In this document: positions 7,291-14,555 of the stretch, in pieces | Layout of the letters: the number at the start of each line of letters is the position of its first letter | How positions within the stretch are numbered: the stretch's first letter is position 1 | Assembly (NCBI GenBank): GCA_036556985.1 | Contig: DATBIK010000106.1 | Span: 1-28,689 of the forward strand | Length of the DNA: 28,689 bases | DNA from: JAPSGM01 sp036556985 | Lineage (GTDB): Bacteria > Chloroflexota > Limnocylindria > QHBO01 | Direction of reading: 5' to 3' | Notes under the pieces: model-generated | The model's input: the letters and a program-made list of their open reading frames with translations, nothing else | What the model was told of the DNA's origin: nothing | Databases searched by the model: none | Made by a program: the position numbers and the translations under genes

Positions 7291-8172
7291 TCAGGCCAGG
7301 TAGCCGATGTCGAACGGGCGAGGAGGGACGCCGAAGGCGCGCTCGAAGGCGTCGAGGTCGGTCGAGTTCGGCCGTGACAGAGAGGCGATCTGGTCGTGGC
7401 TCACCGGGAAGATGGGCAGGATGCGGTCGGTCACCGCGGTGATCGCGCTGAGCAGCGGCACCGGCATGCCCAGCTTCAGGCGCCGCTTGCCGGTGACGGC
7501 CATGACCCGGTCCACGATCTCCCGATAGGTGACGTACGCCGGCCCACCGATCTCGTAGACCGATCCCGCGCGCTCCGGCTCGACGAGACTGCGCTCGACG
7601 GCGATGGCGAGGTCGTCGACAGAGAGCGGCTGGAAGCGGGTGCTGCCATCGCCAGGAATGGCCACGATCCCGGGCGACCACCAGGTGAGCGTCACCTTCA
7701 CGAGGTTGAAGAAGCCGTCACCCTCCCCGAACAGGAGTGACGGGCGCAGGACGACCCACTCGAGCTCCGACTCGCGGACGAGCTGCTCGCCGCGCCACTT
7801 GCTGTGCAGGTACGCCAGCCGCGGGTCGTCGCTGACGCCGAGGACGGAGAGATGGACGATGCGCCGGACCCCCGCCGCCCGGGCAGCGGCGAGCACGCGC
7901 TCCACGCCCCGCACGTTCACCTCCTCGAAGGTGCGGCCGCCCTGCTCGCGCGGGATGGCGACGAGGTGTACCACCGCCTCGGCGCCGCGCAGGCCGTCGT
8001 CCAGGCCCGCGCCCGTGGTCACGTCCGCGTCCAGCGCCTCCACCTCGCTCCCCCAGTCGGGCCGGCGCTCACCGTCACGGGAGAGGGCTCGCACCCGATG
8101 ACCCTGCGTCACGAGGTGCGGCACGACGTGCCGCCCCACGAACCCGGTGGCTCCCACGACCGCGACCTGCAT
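7291..8172 (-). CDS. Atypical SDR (NDUFA9-like / SDR_a5) NAD(P)-binding protein
   Basis: 293 aa. Rossmann motif GATGFVG at 7-13, YLHSK (Y121, K125) in the position of the SDR catalytic pair, then a variable C-terminal half. The pattern VVLRPSLLFGEGDGFFN and the DLA-AVERSL region match the group annotated as complex I NDUFA9-subunit family or NmrA/YwnB-like proteins. In bacteria these are usually not complex I subunits; roles in ubiquinone or lipid metabolism have been proposed. Start chosen at ATG 8172 because AGGAGG (8187-8182) lies 9 nt upstream. An ATG at 8181 abuts the SD directly and would be poor. Confidence 0.82.
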   Translation of the reverse strand: MQVAVVGATGFVGRHVVPHLVTQGHRVRALSRDGERRPDWGSEVEALDADVTTGAGLDDGLRGAEAVVHLVAIPREQGGRTFEEVNVRGVERVLAAARAAGVRRIVHLSVLGVSDDPRLAYLHSKWRGEQLVRESELEWVVLRPSLLFGEGDGFFNLVKVTLTWWSPGIVAIPGDGSTRFQPLSVDDLAIAVERSLVEPERAGSVYEIGGPAYVTYREIVDRVMAVTGKRRLKLGMPVPLLSAITAVTDRILPIFPVSHDQIASLSRPNSTDLDAFERAFGVPPRPFDIGYLA

Positions 8173-8179
8173 GCCGGCC

Positions 8180-8208
8180 ATCCTCCTACTGAAACGTGCT
8201 ACTGTCAA
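8180..8208 (-). promoter_or_regulatory. TTGACA element and SD/-10 region of the SDR gene
   Basis: On the minus strand TTGACA (8208-8203) is followed 17 nt later by GAGGAT (8185-8180), which ends 7 nt before the ATG at 8172. This suggests a leaderless sigma-70-type promoter. The same bases contain AGGAGG (8187-8182), an ideal SD. The two readings are mutually exclusive. A TATAAC further upstream (about 8222-8217) could serve as -10 if the SD is real. Confidence 0.4.
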
Positions 8209-8302
8209 GTTGCACGTTATACGGTTGGGACCTGGCATCGGATCAGACGGATTCATCAGCAGGTGGCGATATCGATCAAGAAACGGCCGTTTCGTCACGA
8301 TT

Positions 8303-8319
8303 TCACCAATGGGTGGTCA
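8303..8319. promoter_or_regulatory. Operator-like dyad 1 (degenerate)
   Basis: TCACCA-ATGGG-TGGTCA. The 6-5-6 inverted repeat matches the consensus TCACCA-N5-TGGTGA with one mismatch in the right arm. Its centre is 73 bp from dyad 2. Confidence 0.45.
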
Positions 8320-8375
8320 AGGTCGGGGTAGATATGGGTCGGAGCGGTCGTCCGAGGGCCACTTCTTGATCATTG

Positions 8376-8392
8376 TCACCACTGGCTGGTGA
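8376..8392. promoter_or_regulatory. Operator-like dyad 2 (perfect arms)
   Basis: TCACCA-CTGGC-TGGTGA, a perfect 6-bp inverted repeat with a 5-bp centre, 72 bp from dyad 3. It could be a regulator binding site or, if transcribed, an RNA hairpin. Confidence 0.5.
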
Positions 8393-8447
8393 AGTCGGGC
8401 CGGTTGGCCGGCGAACGGCCCAGTCGGGCGCCACTTCTTGATCGTTG

Positions 8448-8464
8448 TCACCACGGGCTGGTGA
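8448..8464. promoter_or_regulatory. Operator-like dyad 3 (perfect arms)
   Basis: TCACCA-CGGGC-TGGTGA. It is the dyad closest to the ABC exporter operon, ending about 75 bp upstream of that operon's -10 box. Confidence 0.5.
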
Positions 8465-8539
8465 AATCGGGCCGGGTAGCGGGGCAAGGCCTGTCCGGAT
8501 ACGTCACATGACCGATGAGAACCGGCCCCGGCATCGGTC

Positions 8540-8545
8540 TAGAAT
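8540..8545 (+). promoter_or_regulatory. -10 box of the first ABC exporter operon
   Basis: TAGAAT with a 6-nt spacer to the ATG at 8552, the same geometry as lipA. No SD is present, so the first cistron is predicted to be leaderless. Confidence 0.45.
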
Positions 8546-8551
8546 CGCGGC

Positions 8552-9487
8552 ATGCCCCCCAGTGACCAGGTGCTCGTCCATGCCCGCGCGTTGACGAAGC
8601 GTTTCGGCGACTTCACCGCCGTCGACGGCGTCGACTTCGACGTGCGCACCGGCGAGGCCTTCGGCTTCCTGGGCCCGAACGGCGCCGGCAAGACGAGCAC
8701 GATGCGCATGATCGCCTGCTCCTCGCCGATCACCGACGGCGACCTGTCGGTCATCGGCATGGACCCGCGCAGCCAGGCGGCGGAGATCAAGTCGCGCCTC
8801 GGCGTGGTGCCGCAGATCGACAACCTCGATGCCGAGCTGACCGTGCGCGAGAACCTGCTCATGTACGCCCGCTACTTCGACATCGGCAGCGACGTCGCCG
8901 CGCGCCGCGCGGACGAGTTGCTCGAGTTCGTCCAGCTCACCGAGCGGGCGAAGGATCAGGTGGAGCCGCTGTCGGGCGGGATGAAGCGGCGCCTGACGAT
9001 TGCCCGCTCGCTCATCAACGAGCCGGAGCTGATCATCCTGGACGAGCCGACCACCGGCCTCGACCCGCAGGCACGGCACCTCGTCTGGGAGCGCCTCTAC
9101 CGGCTGAAGCAGCGCGGGGCGACGCTCATCATCACCACGCACTACATGGACGAGGCCGAGCAGCTCTGCGACCGCCTCGTGGTCATGGACAAGGCCAAGA
9201 TCGTGGCCGAGGGCTCGCCGCGGGGGCTCATCGACGAGTACTCGACCCGCGAAGTCCTCGAGATCCGCCTGACCGATGCCGTCCGCTCCACGCTGAACGG
9301 CCGGCTCGACGGCATCGCCGACCGCATCGAGGAGCTCCCCGATCGCCTGCTCCTCTACGTCGCCGATGGCGAGACCGCCCTCGAGGCGGTCCACGAGCGC
9401 CAGGTCCCGCTCGAGTCGGCGCTCGTGCGGCGCAGCAGCCTCGAAGACGTCTTCCTGCGCCTCACCGGCCGCAGCCTGATCGAGTAG
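8552..9487 (+). CDS. ABC exporter ATP-binding protein (DrrA/NodI type)
   Basis: 311 aa: one nucleotide-binding domain plus the C-terminal extension typical of DrrA/NodI ATPases. Walker A is GPNGAGKTS (41-49), the signature is LSGGMKRRL (from L140), Walker B is LIILDEPTTGLD (from L160), and the H-loop is in ITTHYMDEAEQL. The C-terminal ESALVRRSSLEDVFLRLTGR is the usual DrrA-type end. It energises export by the two ABC-2 permeases that follow at 3- and 10-bp gaps. DrrA/NodI relatives export hydrophobic drugs, lipids or oligosaccharides; the substrate is not determined here. It starts 6 nt after TAGAAT and lies downstream of three operator-like dyads, so it may be a regulated exporter. Confidence 0.93.
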   Translation: MPPSDQVLVHARALTKRFGDFTAVDGVDFDVRTGEAFGFLGPNGAGKTSTMRMIACSSPITDGDLSVIGMDPRSQAAEIKSRLGVVPQIDNLDAELTVRENLLMYARYFDIGSDVAARRADELLEFVQLTERAKDQVEPLSGGMKRRLTIARSLINEPELIILDEPTTGLDPQARHLVWERLYRLKQRGATLIITTHYMDEAEQLCDRLVVMDKAKIVAEGSPRGLIDEYSTREVLEIRLTDAVRSTLNGRLDGIADRIEELPDRLLLYVADGETALEAVHERQVPLESALVRRSSLEDVFLRLTGRSLIE

Positions 9488-9490
9488 CCG

Positions 9491-10267
9491 ATGACCGTCG
9501 CCACCCTGGCCCCGGCCGCCCGCGTCCTGCAGCGCAACCTGTGGGTCTACCGGCGCACGTGGCGCGGCAGCATCCTCGGCTCCTTCCTGACCCCGCTCCT
9601 CTACCTCACCGCCATGGGCATCGGCCTCGGCGCGCTCATCACCCGCGAGGTGGCCGGGGTGGACTACGTGTCCTTCCTGGGCCCCGGGATCCTGGCCGCC
9701 ACCTGCATGCAGACCGCGGTCTTCGAGTCCACCTTCCCGGTGCTCGGCAAGATCAGCTGGCGCCGCAACTACGAGGCCATGCTGGCCACCCCGCTCGACG
9801 TGCGGCACCTCGTCGCCGGCGAGCTGCTGTGGGTCGGCTTCCGGGTGCTGACCATGTCGAGCGTCTTCCTCTTCGTGCTGACCCTGTTCGGCATCGCCCG
9901 CTGGCCGAGCGCCATCCTCGCCGTCCCGGCGGCGATCCTCACCGGCCTGGCCTTCAGCTCGGTGGTCATCGCCTTCTCCGCCACGCAGCGCACCGGCGAG
10001 GGCTTCAGCTGGATGTTCCGCTTCATCATCAACCCGCTGTTCCTGTTCAGCGGCACGTTCTTCCCGCTGACCCAGCTGCCCGAGGCGGTGCAGTGGGCCG
10101 CGGCCCTGACACCCCTCTACCACGGCGTGTCGCTCGTGCGCGGCGCGGTCCTGGCGGACGCCGGCTTCCTCGGCGCCTGGCCGCTCCACATTGCCTACCT
10201 GGTCGGGATGCTGGCCATCGGGGCCTTTCTGGCGCATCGGCTCCTGAAGCGACGGCTGCAGGGATGA
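9491..10267 (+). CDS. ABC-2 type permease (first exporter, subunit 1)
   Basis: 258 aa with about six hydrophobic segments and the ABC2_membrane/NodJ layout. An amphipathic N-terminal region (RVLQRNLWVYRRTWRGSILGS) precedes TM1, and FPLTQLPEAVQWAAALTPLYHGV is the conserved loop before the last helix. It ends in a basic tail, LAHRLLKRRLQG. It starts 3 nt after the ATPase stop. It probably pairs with the next permease as a heterodimer, because the two differ in sequence throughout while keeping the same motifs. Confidence 0.9.
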   Translation: MTVATLAPAARVLQRNLWVYRRTWRGSILGSFLTPLLYLTAMGIGLGALITREVAGVDYVSFLGPGILAATCMQTAVFESTFPVLGKISWRRNYEAMLATPLDVRHLVAGELLWVGFRVLTMSSVFLFVLTLFGIARWPSAILAVPAAILTGLAFSSVVIAFSATQRTGEGFSWMFRFIINPLFLFSGTFFPLTQLPEAVQWAAALTPLYHGVSLVRGAVLADAGFLGAWPLHIAYLVGMLAIGAFLAHRLLKRRLQG

Positions 10268-10277
10268 GGATGGACCG

Positions 10278-11102
10278 ATGACCGCGGTCACCCGCCGCCT
10301 GCCCGCCCCCGGACCGGTCGCCCCGCTGATCGGGACGCTGCGCCGCTCGCTCCACGTGGTGCGGCGCAACATGGCGGTCTACCGGCACAGCTGGATCGTC
10401 ATCGTCTCCGGCTTCTTCGAGCCGCTCTTCTACCTGCTCGGCATCGGCTACGGGCTCGGGTTCTTCGTCGAGACCGTCACCATCCGGCCGGGCTTCGAGA
10501 TCCCGTATGCCGCCTTCGTGGCGCCGGGGCTGCTCGCCATGTCGAGCATGAACGGCGCGATCGCCGAGACGATCTTCAACGTCTTCTTCCGTCTCAACTA
10601 CGAGCGGATCTACGAGGCCATGATGGCCACCCCGCTCGGCATCCGCGACATCGCCATCGGCGAGCTGATCTGGTCGCTGTTCCGCGGCACGCTGTACGCC
10701 GCCGCCTTCGTCGCCGTCATGGCGTTCATGGGCCTGGTCTACTCGCCGTGGGTGGTCCTCGTGGTGCCCGGCGCGATCCTGCTCGGCGCCGCGTTCAGCG
10801 CGGCGGGCCTGGCGGCCACCTCGTTCATGCGCACGGTCCAGGACTTCGACCTGCCGATGGGGCTGGTGGTGATGCCGATGTTTCTCTTCGGCGGCGTCTT
10901 CTTCCCGATCAGCATCTATCCCGAGGCCCTACGCTGGGTCATCGAGGCGCTCCCGCTGTACCGCGGCGTCCACCTCTTCCGCGGGCTGTCCACGGGCACG
11001 TTCGACGCCACCATGCTCTTCGACGTGGCCTATCTCCTCGTCTTCACCGCCGTCGGGCTGTGGATCGCGATGGCCCAGATGGAGCGCCGGCTGGTCAAGT
11101 AG
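10278..11102 (+). CDS. ABC-2 type permease (first exporter, subunit 2)
   Basis: 274 aa, homologous to the preceding permease but clearly diverged: RSLHVVRRNMAVYRHSWIVIVSGFFEPLFYLLG at the N-terminus, and FFPISIYPEALRWVIEALPLYRGVHLFRG as the C-terminal loop. About six membrane segments. GAGGA lies upstream of the ATG (10266-10270). Its last 8 bases overlap the end of pgsA on the opposite strand, so the two operons converge with no spacer. Confidence 0.9.
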   Translation: MTAVTRRLPAPGPVAPLIGTLRRSLHVVRRNMAVYRHSWIVIVSGFFEPLFYLLGIGYGLGFFVETVTIRPGFEIPYAAFVAPGLLAMSSMNGAIAETIFNVFFRLNYERIYEAMMATPLGIRDIAIGELIWSLFRGTLYAAAFVAVMAFMGLVYSPWVVLVVPGAILLGAAFSAAGLAATSFMRTVQDFDLPMGLVVMPMFLFGGVFFPISIYPEALRWVIEALPLYRGVHLFRGLSTGTFDATMLFDVAYLLVFTAVGLWIAMAQMERRLVK

Positions 11103-11730
11103 CCGGAGGTCGCTCCCCTGTCTCGTGCCCGGTGAGGACCGGGAGCGCGGCGCGGATGTACTCCCAGCCGGAGACGACCGACAGGGCGGTCGCCGCGATG
11201 AGGACCCAGTAGCCGACGTTGTAGAGGGCAGCCTCGGCCCCCGCGCCGAGTGAGGACAGCGGGCCGCCGCTGGCGGCGTCGAAGGACAGCAGGACGAGCT
11301 CGATCCCGACCAGGGTGGCGAGCGTCTTACCCTTGCCCAGCGATCCGGCGGGCATGACCACCGCGGCTCCGGCGGCCACCTGTCGCACGCCCTGCACCAC
11401 GAGCTCGCGCAGGACGAGGATGGCGACCATCCAGGTCGGCAGCAGGTCGACCTCCACCAGGCCGATGAGCACGCCGGCGACGAGCACCTTGTCGGCAGTG
11501 AGGTCCATGAACACGCCGAGCGGCGTGACCTGGCCACGCGATCGGGCGATGCGGCCGTCGACGAAGTCTGTCGCCGCCGCCACGCCGAAGACGATCGCGG
11601 CGAGCAGGCCGGCGCCGGCGAACGGCTGAAGCAGCAGCACGATGACCACCGGCGTGGCCGCGATCCGGAGCAGGCCCAGCAGGTTCGGGAGGGTGGTGAG
11701 CCGAGCCGCCTGCGCGCGCTGATCAGCCAT
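11095..11730 (-). CDS. pgsA: CDP-diacylglycerol-glycerol-3-phosphate 3-phosphatidyltransferase
   Basis: 211 aa integral membrane enzyme that makes phosphatidylglycerophosphate from CDP-diacylglycerol and glycerol-3-phosphate. The CDP-alcohol phosphotransferase motif is exact: D55-x2-D58-G59-x2-A62-R63-x8-G72-x3-D76-x3-D80. About six hydrophobic segments follow the usual pattern, with LTTLPNLLGLLRI at the first helix. The family also contains other CDP-alcohol transferases, so PgsA is the best but not the only reading. Its ATG overlaps the plsY stop by 8 nt, placing two phospholipid steps in one operon. Its stop overlaps the convergent ABC permease. Confidence 0.88.
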   Translation of the reverse strand: MADQRAQAARLTTLPNLLGLLRIAATPVVIVLLLQPFAGAGLLAAIVFGVAAATDFVDGRIARSRGQVTPLGVFMDLTADKVLVAGVLIGLVEVDLLPTWMVAILVLRELVVQGVRQVAAGAAVVMPAGSLGKGKTLATLVGIELVLLSFDAASGGPLSSLGAGAEAALYNVGYWVLIAATALSVVSGWEYIRAALPVLTGHETGERPPAT

Positions 11731-12367
11731 CGCCGCGCACCGCCTCCCGCTCCCCGATGCGTCGCTCCGTGCCCGCTCGCAGCCGCGCGATGTTGTCGCC
11801 GTGGCTGGCGATGACGAGCGACCCGGCGGCGACCGCGTACCCGAAGGCCGGCCACGTTCCGAGGCTCGCCGCCGCGAGGACCGCGGTCGCGATCATGGCG
11901 CCGGCCGCGCCGGCCAGCGAGGCGGCCGACACGTATCGCGTGCGCCACACGATGGCGAGCATGACCGGCACCACCGCGACCACGGCCAGCGGCGCCAGGG
12001 CCAGGAGGCCGCCGCCGGTCGTCGCCACGCCCCGGCCGCCGCGGAAGCCGATGAAGACGGACCAGTTGTGCCCCACCACCGCCGCGGACCCGGCGGCGGC
12101 GGCGACCCACTCCCCGGCCGAGCCGTCGCGGAAGAGGATCCGGGCGAGGAGCACCGCGCCGACTCCCTTGGCGATGTCGAGCAGGAGCACGACCGCGCCC
12201 CAGCGCATGCCGAGCGTGCGGGTCGCGTTCGTGGCGCCGGTGCGTCGCGAGCCGAGGTCGCGGAGGTCGACGTTGCCCGCGAGGCGCCCGACGAGGAGGC
12301 CGAAGGGGATGGCGCCGAGCAGGTACCCCGCCGCGATCGCCGCGAGCGCGCCCGGGGCGCCGGTCAT
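11723..12367 (-). CDS. plsY: Glycerol-3-phosphate acyltransferase (acyl-phosphate dependent)
   Basis: 214 aa multispanning enzyme that acylates glycerol-3-phosphate at sn-1 using acyl-phosphate, giving lysophosphatidate. PlsY motif 1 appears as DLGSRRTGATNATRTLG (37-53) and motif 2 as GHNWSVFIGFRGGRGVATTGG (99-119). Compared with the textbook GSGNxGATN and GGKGVAT, the N is replaced by basic or polar residues and the lysine by arginine. The histidine (H100) and the GATN core are retained. The ATG at 12367 starts just after the small membrane protein gene; the open frame further upstream is antisense to other genes and ignored. Confidence 0.92.
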   Translation of the reverse strand: MTGAPGALAAIAAGYLLGAIPFGLLVGRLAGNVDLRDLGSRRTGATNATRTLGMRWGAVVLLLDIAKGVGAVLLARILFRDGSAGEWVAAAAGSAAVVGHNWSVFIGFRGGRGVATTGGGLLALAPLAVVAVVPVMLAIVWRTRYVSAASLAGAAGAMIATAVLAAASLGTWPAFGYAVAAGSLVIASHGDNIARLRAGTERRIGEREAVRGDG

Positions 12368-12372
12368 CGGGC

Positions 12373-12714
12373 TCAGCGGGACGGCGGCTGGGTGCGGTTC
12401 CCCGCCATGCGCCGTTGGGCGAGGCGCACCACCCAGGCCAGCGCCAGCCAGCCGGCGGCCACCCCGAGCCCGATGTAGCCTGCGAGCGGCATCCCGTTCG
12501 GCCACGCCATCGACAGCCCGAGCAGGCCGGCCACGGCCGCGCCGCCGAGCGACCAGGCCAGGAAGCGCCCGGTGATCATCTGGAAGGCCCCGTCGGAGCG
12601 GGCCGCGCGGCGGCGCTGGCGCGCTGGCCGACCGCGCTGCGCGGCGGCGGGCAGCTGGTACGGGTCCTGGTTCTTCGTGAGGCGCTTGTAGGCGCGTCGC
12701 TCGGCGCGTGACAT
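12373..12714 (-). CDS. Small basic membrane protein, first gene of the plsY-pgsA operon
   Basis: 113 aa; the family is not recognised. The N-terminus is highly basic (SRAERRAYKRLTKNQDPYQLP, then an Arg-rich stretch to about 40). Two hydrophobic segments follow, about 51-71 and 76-98, suggesting a two-helix hairpin with both ends in the cytoplasm. It lies 5 bp before plsY on the same strand. A minus-strand TACACT ends 7 nt before its ATG with no SD, so it heads the phospholipid operon. A role in membrane or lipid biology is inferred only from position. Confidence 0.72.
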   Translation of the reverse strand: MSRAERRAYKRLTKNQDPYQLPAAAQRGRPARQRRRAARSDGAFQMITGRFLAWSLGGAAVAGLLGLSMAWPNGMPLAGYIGLGVAAGWLALAWVVRLAQRRMAGNRTQPPSR

Positions 12715-12721
12715 CGGTCCG

Positions 12722-12727
12722 AGTGTA
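12722..12727 (-). promoter_or_regulatory. -10 box of the small protein-plsY-pgsA operon
   Basis: TACACT on the minus strand with a 7-nt spacer to the ATG at 12714. It lies in the 21-bp gap after the NDH-2 stop, so this operon can be expressed independently of ndh. Confidence 0.42.
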
Positions 12728-12735
12728 CCCCGCCG

Positions 12736-14088
12736 TCAGTTCGCCTCGCGATCGGGCGGACGGCGGACGCCGGACGACCCCATCGGGCTCGCGCGGTCCT
12801 CCACCTTGAGCTGCACCGGATCGGTGCCGAAGATCGCGGTCAGCAGCCAGTCGATGGCGACCCGGACCTTGCGGTTCACCCCGGGCGTCCGGCTCCAGTA
12901 GTAGCCGCGCCACATGAACCACGCCAGCAGGCCGCGGACCTTGATGCCGAAGACGGTGCCCACACCGGTGTGGTGCCCGATCGAGGCCAGCTGGCCGAGC
13001 GGCGTGTAGCGGAACGGGCGCTGCTCGCGGCCCTCGACGCGGGCGACGATGTTGTCGGCCAGCGTCTTCGCCTCGCGGACCGCGTTTTGCGCGGTGGGCG
13101 CGTGGGGGCGGCCGTCCGGATCCTCGACGTTCGGGATGACCGCGCAGTCGCCTATGGCGAAGACCCCGTCACGGCTGGTCTGCATCGTCGCGGCGGTCAG
13201 CGCGCGACCGGCCTTGTCGGTCTCGATGCCGCATTCGGCGATGATCGGCGCCGGGCGCACGCCGCCGGTCCAGATCACCGTGCGGGTGCGAATCGTCTCC
13301 TTCTCGCCATCCGCCGTTTCGACCACGACCTCGTTCTCGCGGACCTCGCGGATCGCGGTCTTCAGCATGACCCGGAAGCCGCGTTCCTCCAGGTGGCGGC
13401 GCGCGTACTCGCCCATGTCCGGCGTCTGCTCGCCGAGCAGCCGGTCGCCCAGCTCGACGAGGTAGGTCCGCACCGCGCCGACATCGATCTTCGGGTAGTA
13501 GCGCTTCCGCAGGCGGCGCACGAAGTCCTCGACCTCGCCGGCGGTCTCGACCCCGCTGAACCCGCCGCCGCCGATGACGAACGTCAGCTGCGCCGCGCGC
13601 TCGTCGTCGTTCTCCTCGAGGTCGGCGCGCTCGAGCATCTCCACGATCCGGTTCCGCAGGCTGAAGGCATCGGCCAGCGTCTTCATGCCCACCGCGTGCT
13701 CTGCGATGCCCGGGATCCCGAACGTGTGCGTCACGCCGCCCAGGGCCAGCACGAGCGTGTCGTAGGTGAGCCGATGCAGGTCGCCGTCACCGCCGAGGAC
13801 CGTGACCCGGCGCTCGTCGAGGTCGATCTGCTCGACGTCGGCGGTGATGCACCACGTGCTCGGCCGATGGACCATGCCGCGCAGCGGGGCCACGACGTGG
13901 CGCGGCTCGAGGACGCCGGAGCAGACCTCCGGCAGGAGCGGCGTGAACAGCATGAAGTTGTCGCGGTTCACGAGCCAGATCTCGACGTCGTCGCGCCGGC
14001 CGAGGCGGCGCTCGAGCGCTTTCACCGTCTCGACCCCGGCGAAGCCGCCGCCCAGGACCAGGACTCGGTGCGGCGCGTGCTGCCTCAC
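12736..14088 (-). CDS. ndh: Type II NADH:quinone oxidoreductase (NDH-2)
   Basis: 450-aa membrane-associated flavoprotein that passes electrons from NADH to quinone without pumping protons. The FAD motif GGGFAG is at 13-18, the NADH motif VIGGGGFSGVETAGE is near 170-185, and FAIGDCAVIP is the second FAD contact. APTAQNAVREAKTLADNI corresponds to the quinone-site AQxAxQ motif with the last Q replaced by R. The amphipathic C-terminal region, RGLLAWFMWRGYYWSRTPG to LLTAIFG, is the usual membrane anchor. Starts at GTG 14088, 3 nt after the VOC gene stop, so the two are likely co-transcribed. Close sulfide:quinone reductase-like relatives lack this C-terminus, which favours NDH-2. Confidence 0.9.
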   Translation of the reverse strand: MRQHAPHRVLVLGGGFAGVETVKALERRLGRRDDVEIWLVNRDNFMLFTPLLPEVCSGVLEPRHVVAPLRGMVHRPSTWCITADVEQIDLDERRVTVLGGDGDLHRLTYDTLVLALGGVTHTFGIPGIAEHAVGMKTLADAFSLRNRIVEMLERADLEENDDERAAQLTFVIGGGGFSGVETAGEVEDFVRRLRKRYYPKIDVGAVRTYLVELGDRLLGEQTPDMGEYARRHLEERGFRVMLKTAIREVRENEVVVETADGEKETIRTRTVIWTGGVRPAPIIAECGIETDKAGRALTAATMQTSRDGVFAIGDCAVIPNVEDPDGRPHAPTAQNAVREAKTLADNIVARVEGREQRPFRYTPLGQLASIGHHTGVGTVFGIKVRGLLAWFMWRGYYWSRTPGVNRKVRVAIDWLLTAIFGTDPVQLKVEDRASPMGSSGVRRPPDREAN

Positions 14089-14091
14089 GAC

Positions 14092-14469
14092 TCAGGTCTT
14101 CCGCTGGAGGATGGCGAGGGCGTTCCCGCCGGGGTCGATGACCCAGGCGATGAGCGCGAAGCCCGCGTCGAAGATGCCGTCCACGGTCTTCAGGCCCGGC
14201 ATGTCGTACTCCTGGAGCTCCACACCTCGTTCACGCAGCTCGGCGACCTCGGCGCGCAGGTCCTCGACCTCCCAGCCTGCCTTCGTCTGCGTATCGGCGG
14301 TTCCCGTCTCGCTGAGGTTCACGTTGAAGCGTGTCGAACCGGAGCGGAAATCGATCGACGCCGGCGACTCGCTGATGATCTCGAGCCCAAGGCGATCGTG
14401 GTAGAACTCGCGCGCCGCCGCGAGATCGGTCGAGAGGAACACGGGGTAGATGGGATGGTCGCCGAGCAT
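14092..14469 (-). CDS. VOC-family (glyoxalase/bleomycin-resistance fold) protein
   Basis: 125 aa, one complete VOC unit. The first beta-alpha-beta-beta-beta module begins IYPVFLSTDLAAAREFYHDRLGLEI; the second is LRAEVAELRERGVEL with the terminal strand FALIAWVIDPGGNALAILQ. VOC proteins bind metal or small ligands and act as lyases, dioxygenases or antibiotic-binding proteins; no substrate is assigned. The start at 14469 has AGAGGTGG upstream. An in-frame ATG at 14520 lies 8 nt from a TATGGT box and would add 17 residues, so a leaderless longer form is possible. It precedes ndh on the same strand. Confidence 0.8.
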   Translation of the reverse strand: MLGDHPIYPVFLSTDLAAAREFYHDRLGLEIISESPASIDFRSGSTRFNVNLSETGTADTQTKAGWEVEDLRAEVAELRERGVELQEYDMPGLKTVDGIFDAGFALIAWVIDPGGNALAILQRKT

Positions 14470-14555
14470 CGTGAGCCACCTCTGCGGGCGCCATGGCGGA
14501 CCCTCGCCGCCGCGGCGCATCGATCCGTACCATAGGCCACGGCCCCGCGCGCGCG

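Larger units (their letters stand above)
8281..8501. repeat. About 72-bp tandem repeat, three units of decreasing similarity
   Basis: This fills the 379-bp gene-free interval 8173-8551. Units B (from 8430) and A (from 8358) share a 46-bp block, 8358-8403 versus 8430-8475, with 3 mismatches and a period of 72 bp. An older unit around 8285-8357 keeps only the dyad core and the following AAGGTCGGG. Each unit is centred on an inverted repeat listed separately. A perfect 12-bp palindrome, AAACGGCCGTTT, sits at 8281-8292 at the left border. No convincing ORF covers the block. Confidence 0.75.

Noticed and set aside
6000..7442. Long plus-strand open frame opposite the DAO oxidoreductase
   Set aside because: Arg/Gly/Ala/His-rich with no conserved motif; an antisense shadow of a clear flavoprotein, typical of high-GC DNA. 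The same applies to long frames opposite ndh, aceE, the FMO gene, the ABC genes and 20008-21649.
8358..8475. Possible CRISPR array (46-bp repeats separated by 26 bp)
   Set aside because: Only two good copies and one decayed copy; the intervening sequence is itself part of the repeat unit and no cas gene is near. A tandem repeat with operator-like dyads fits better.
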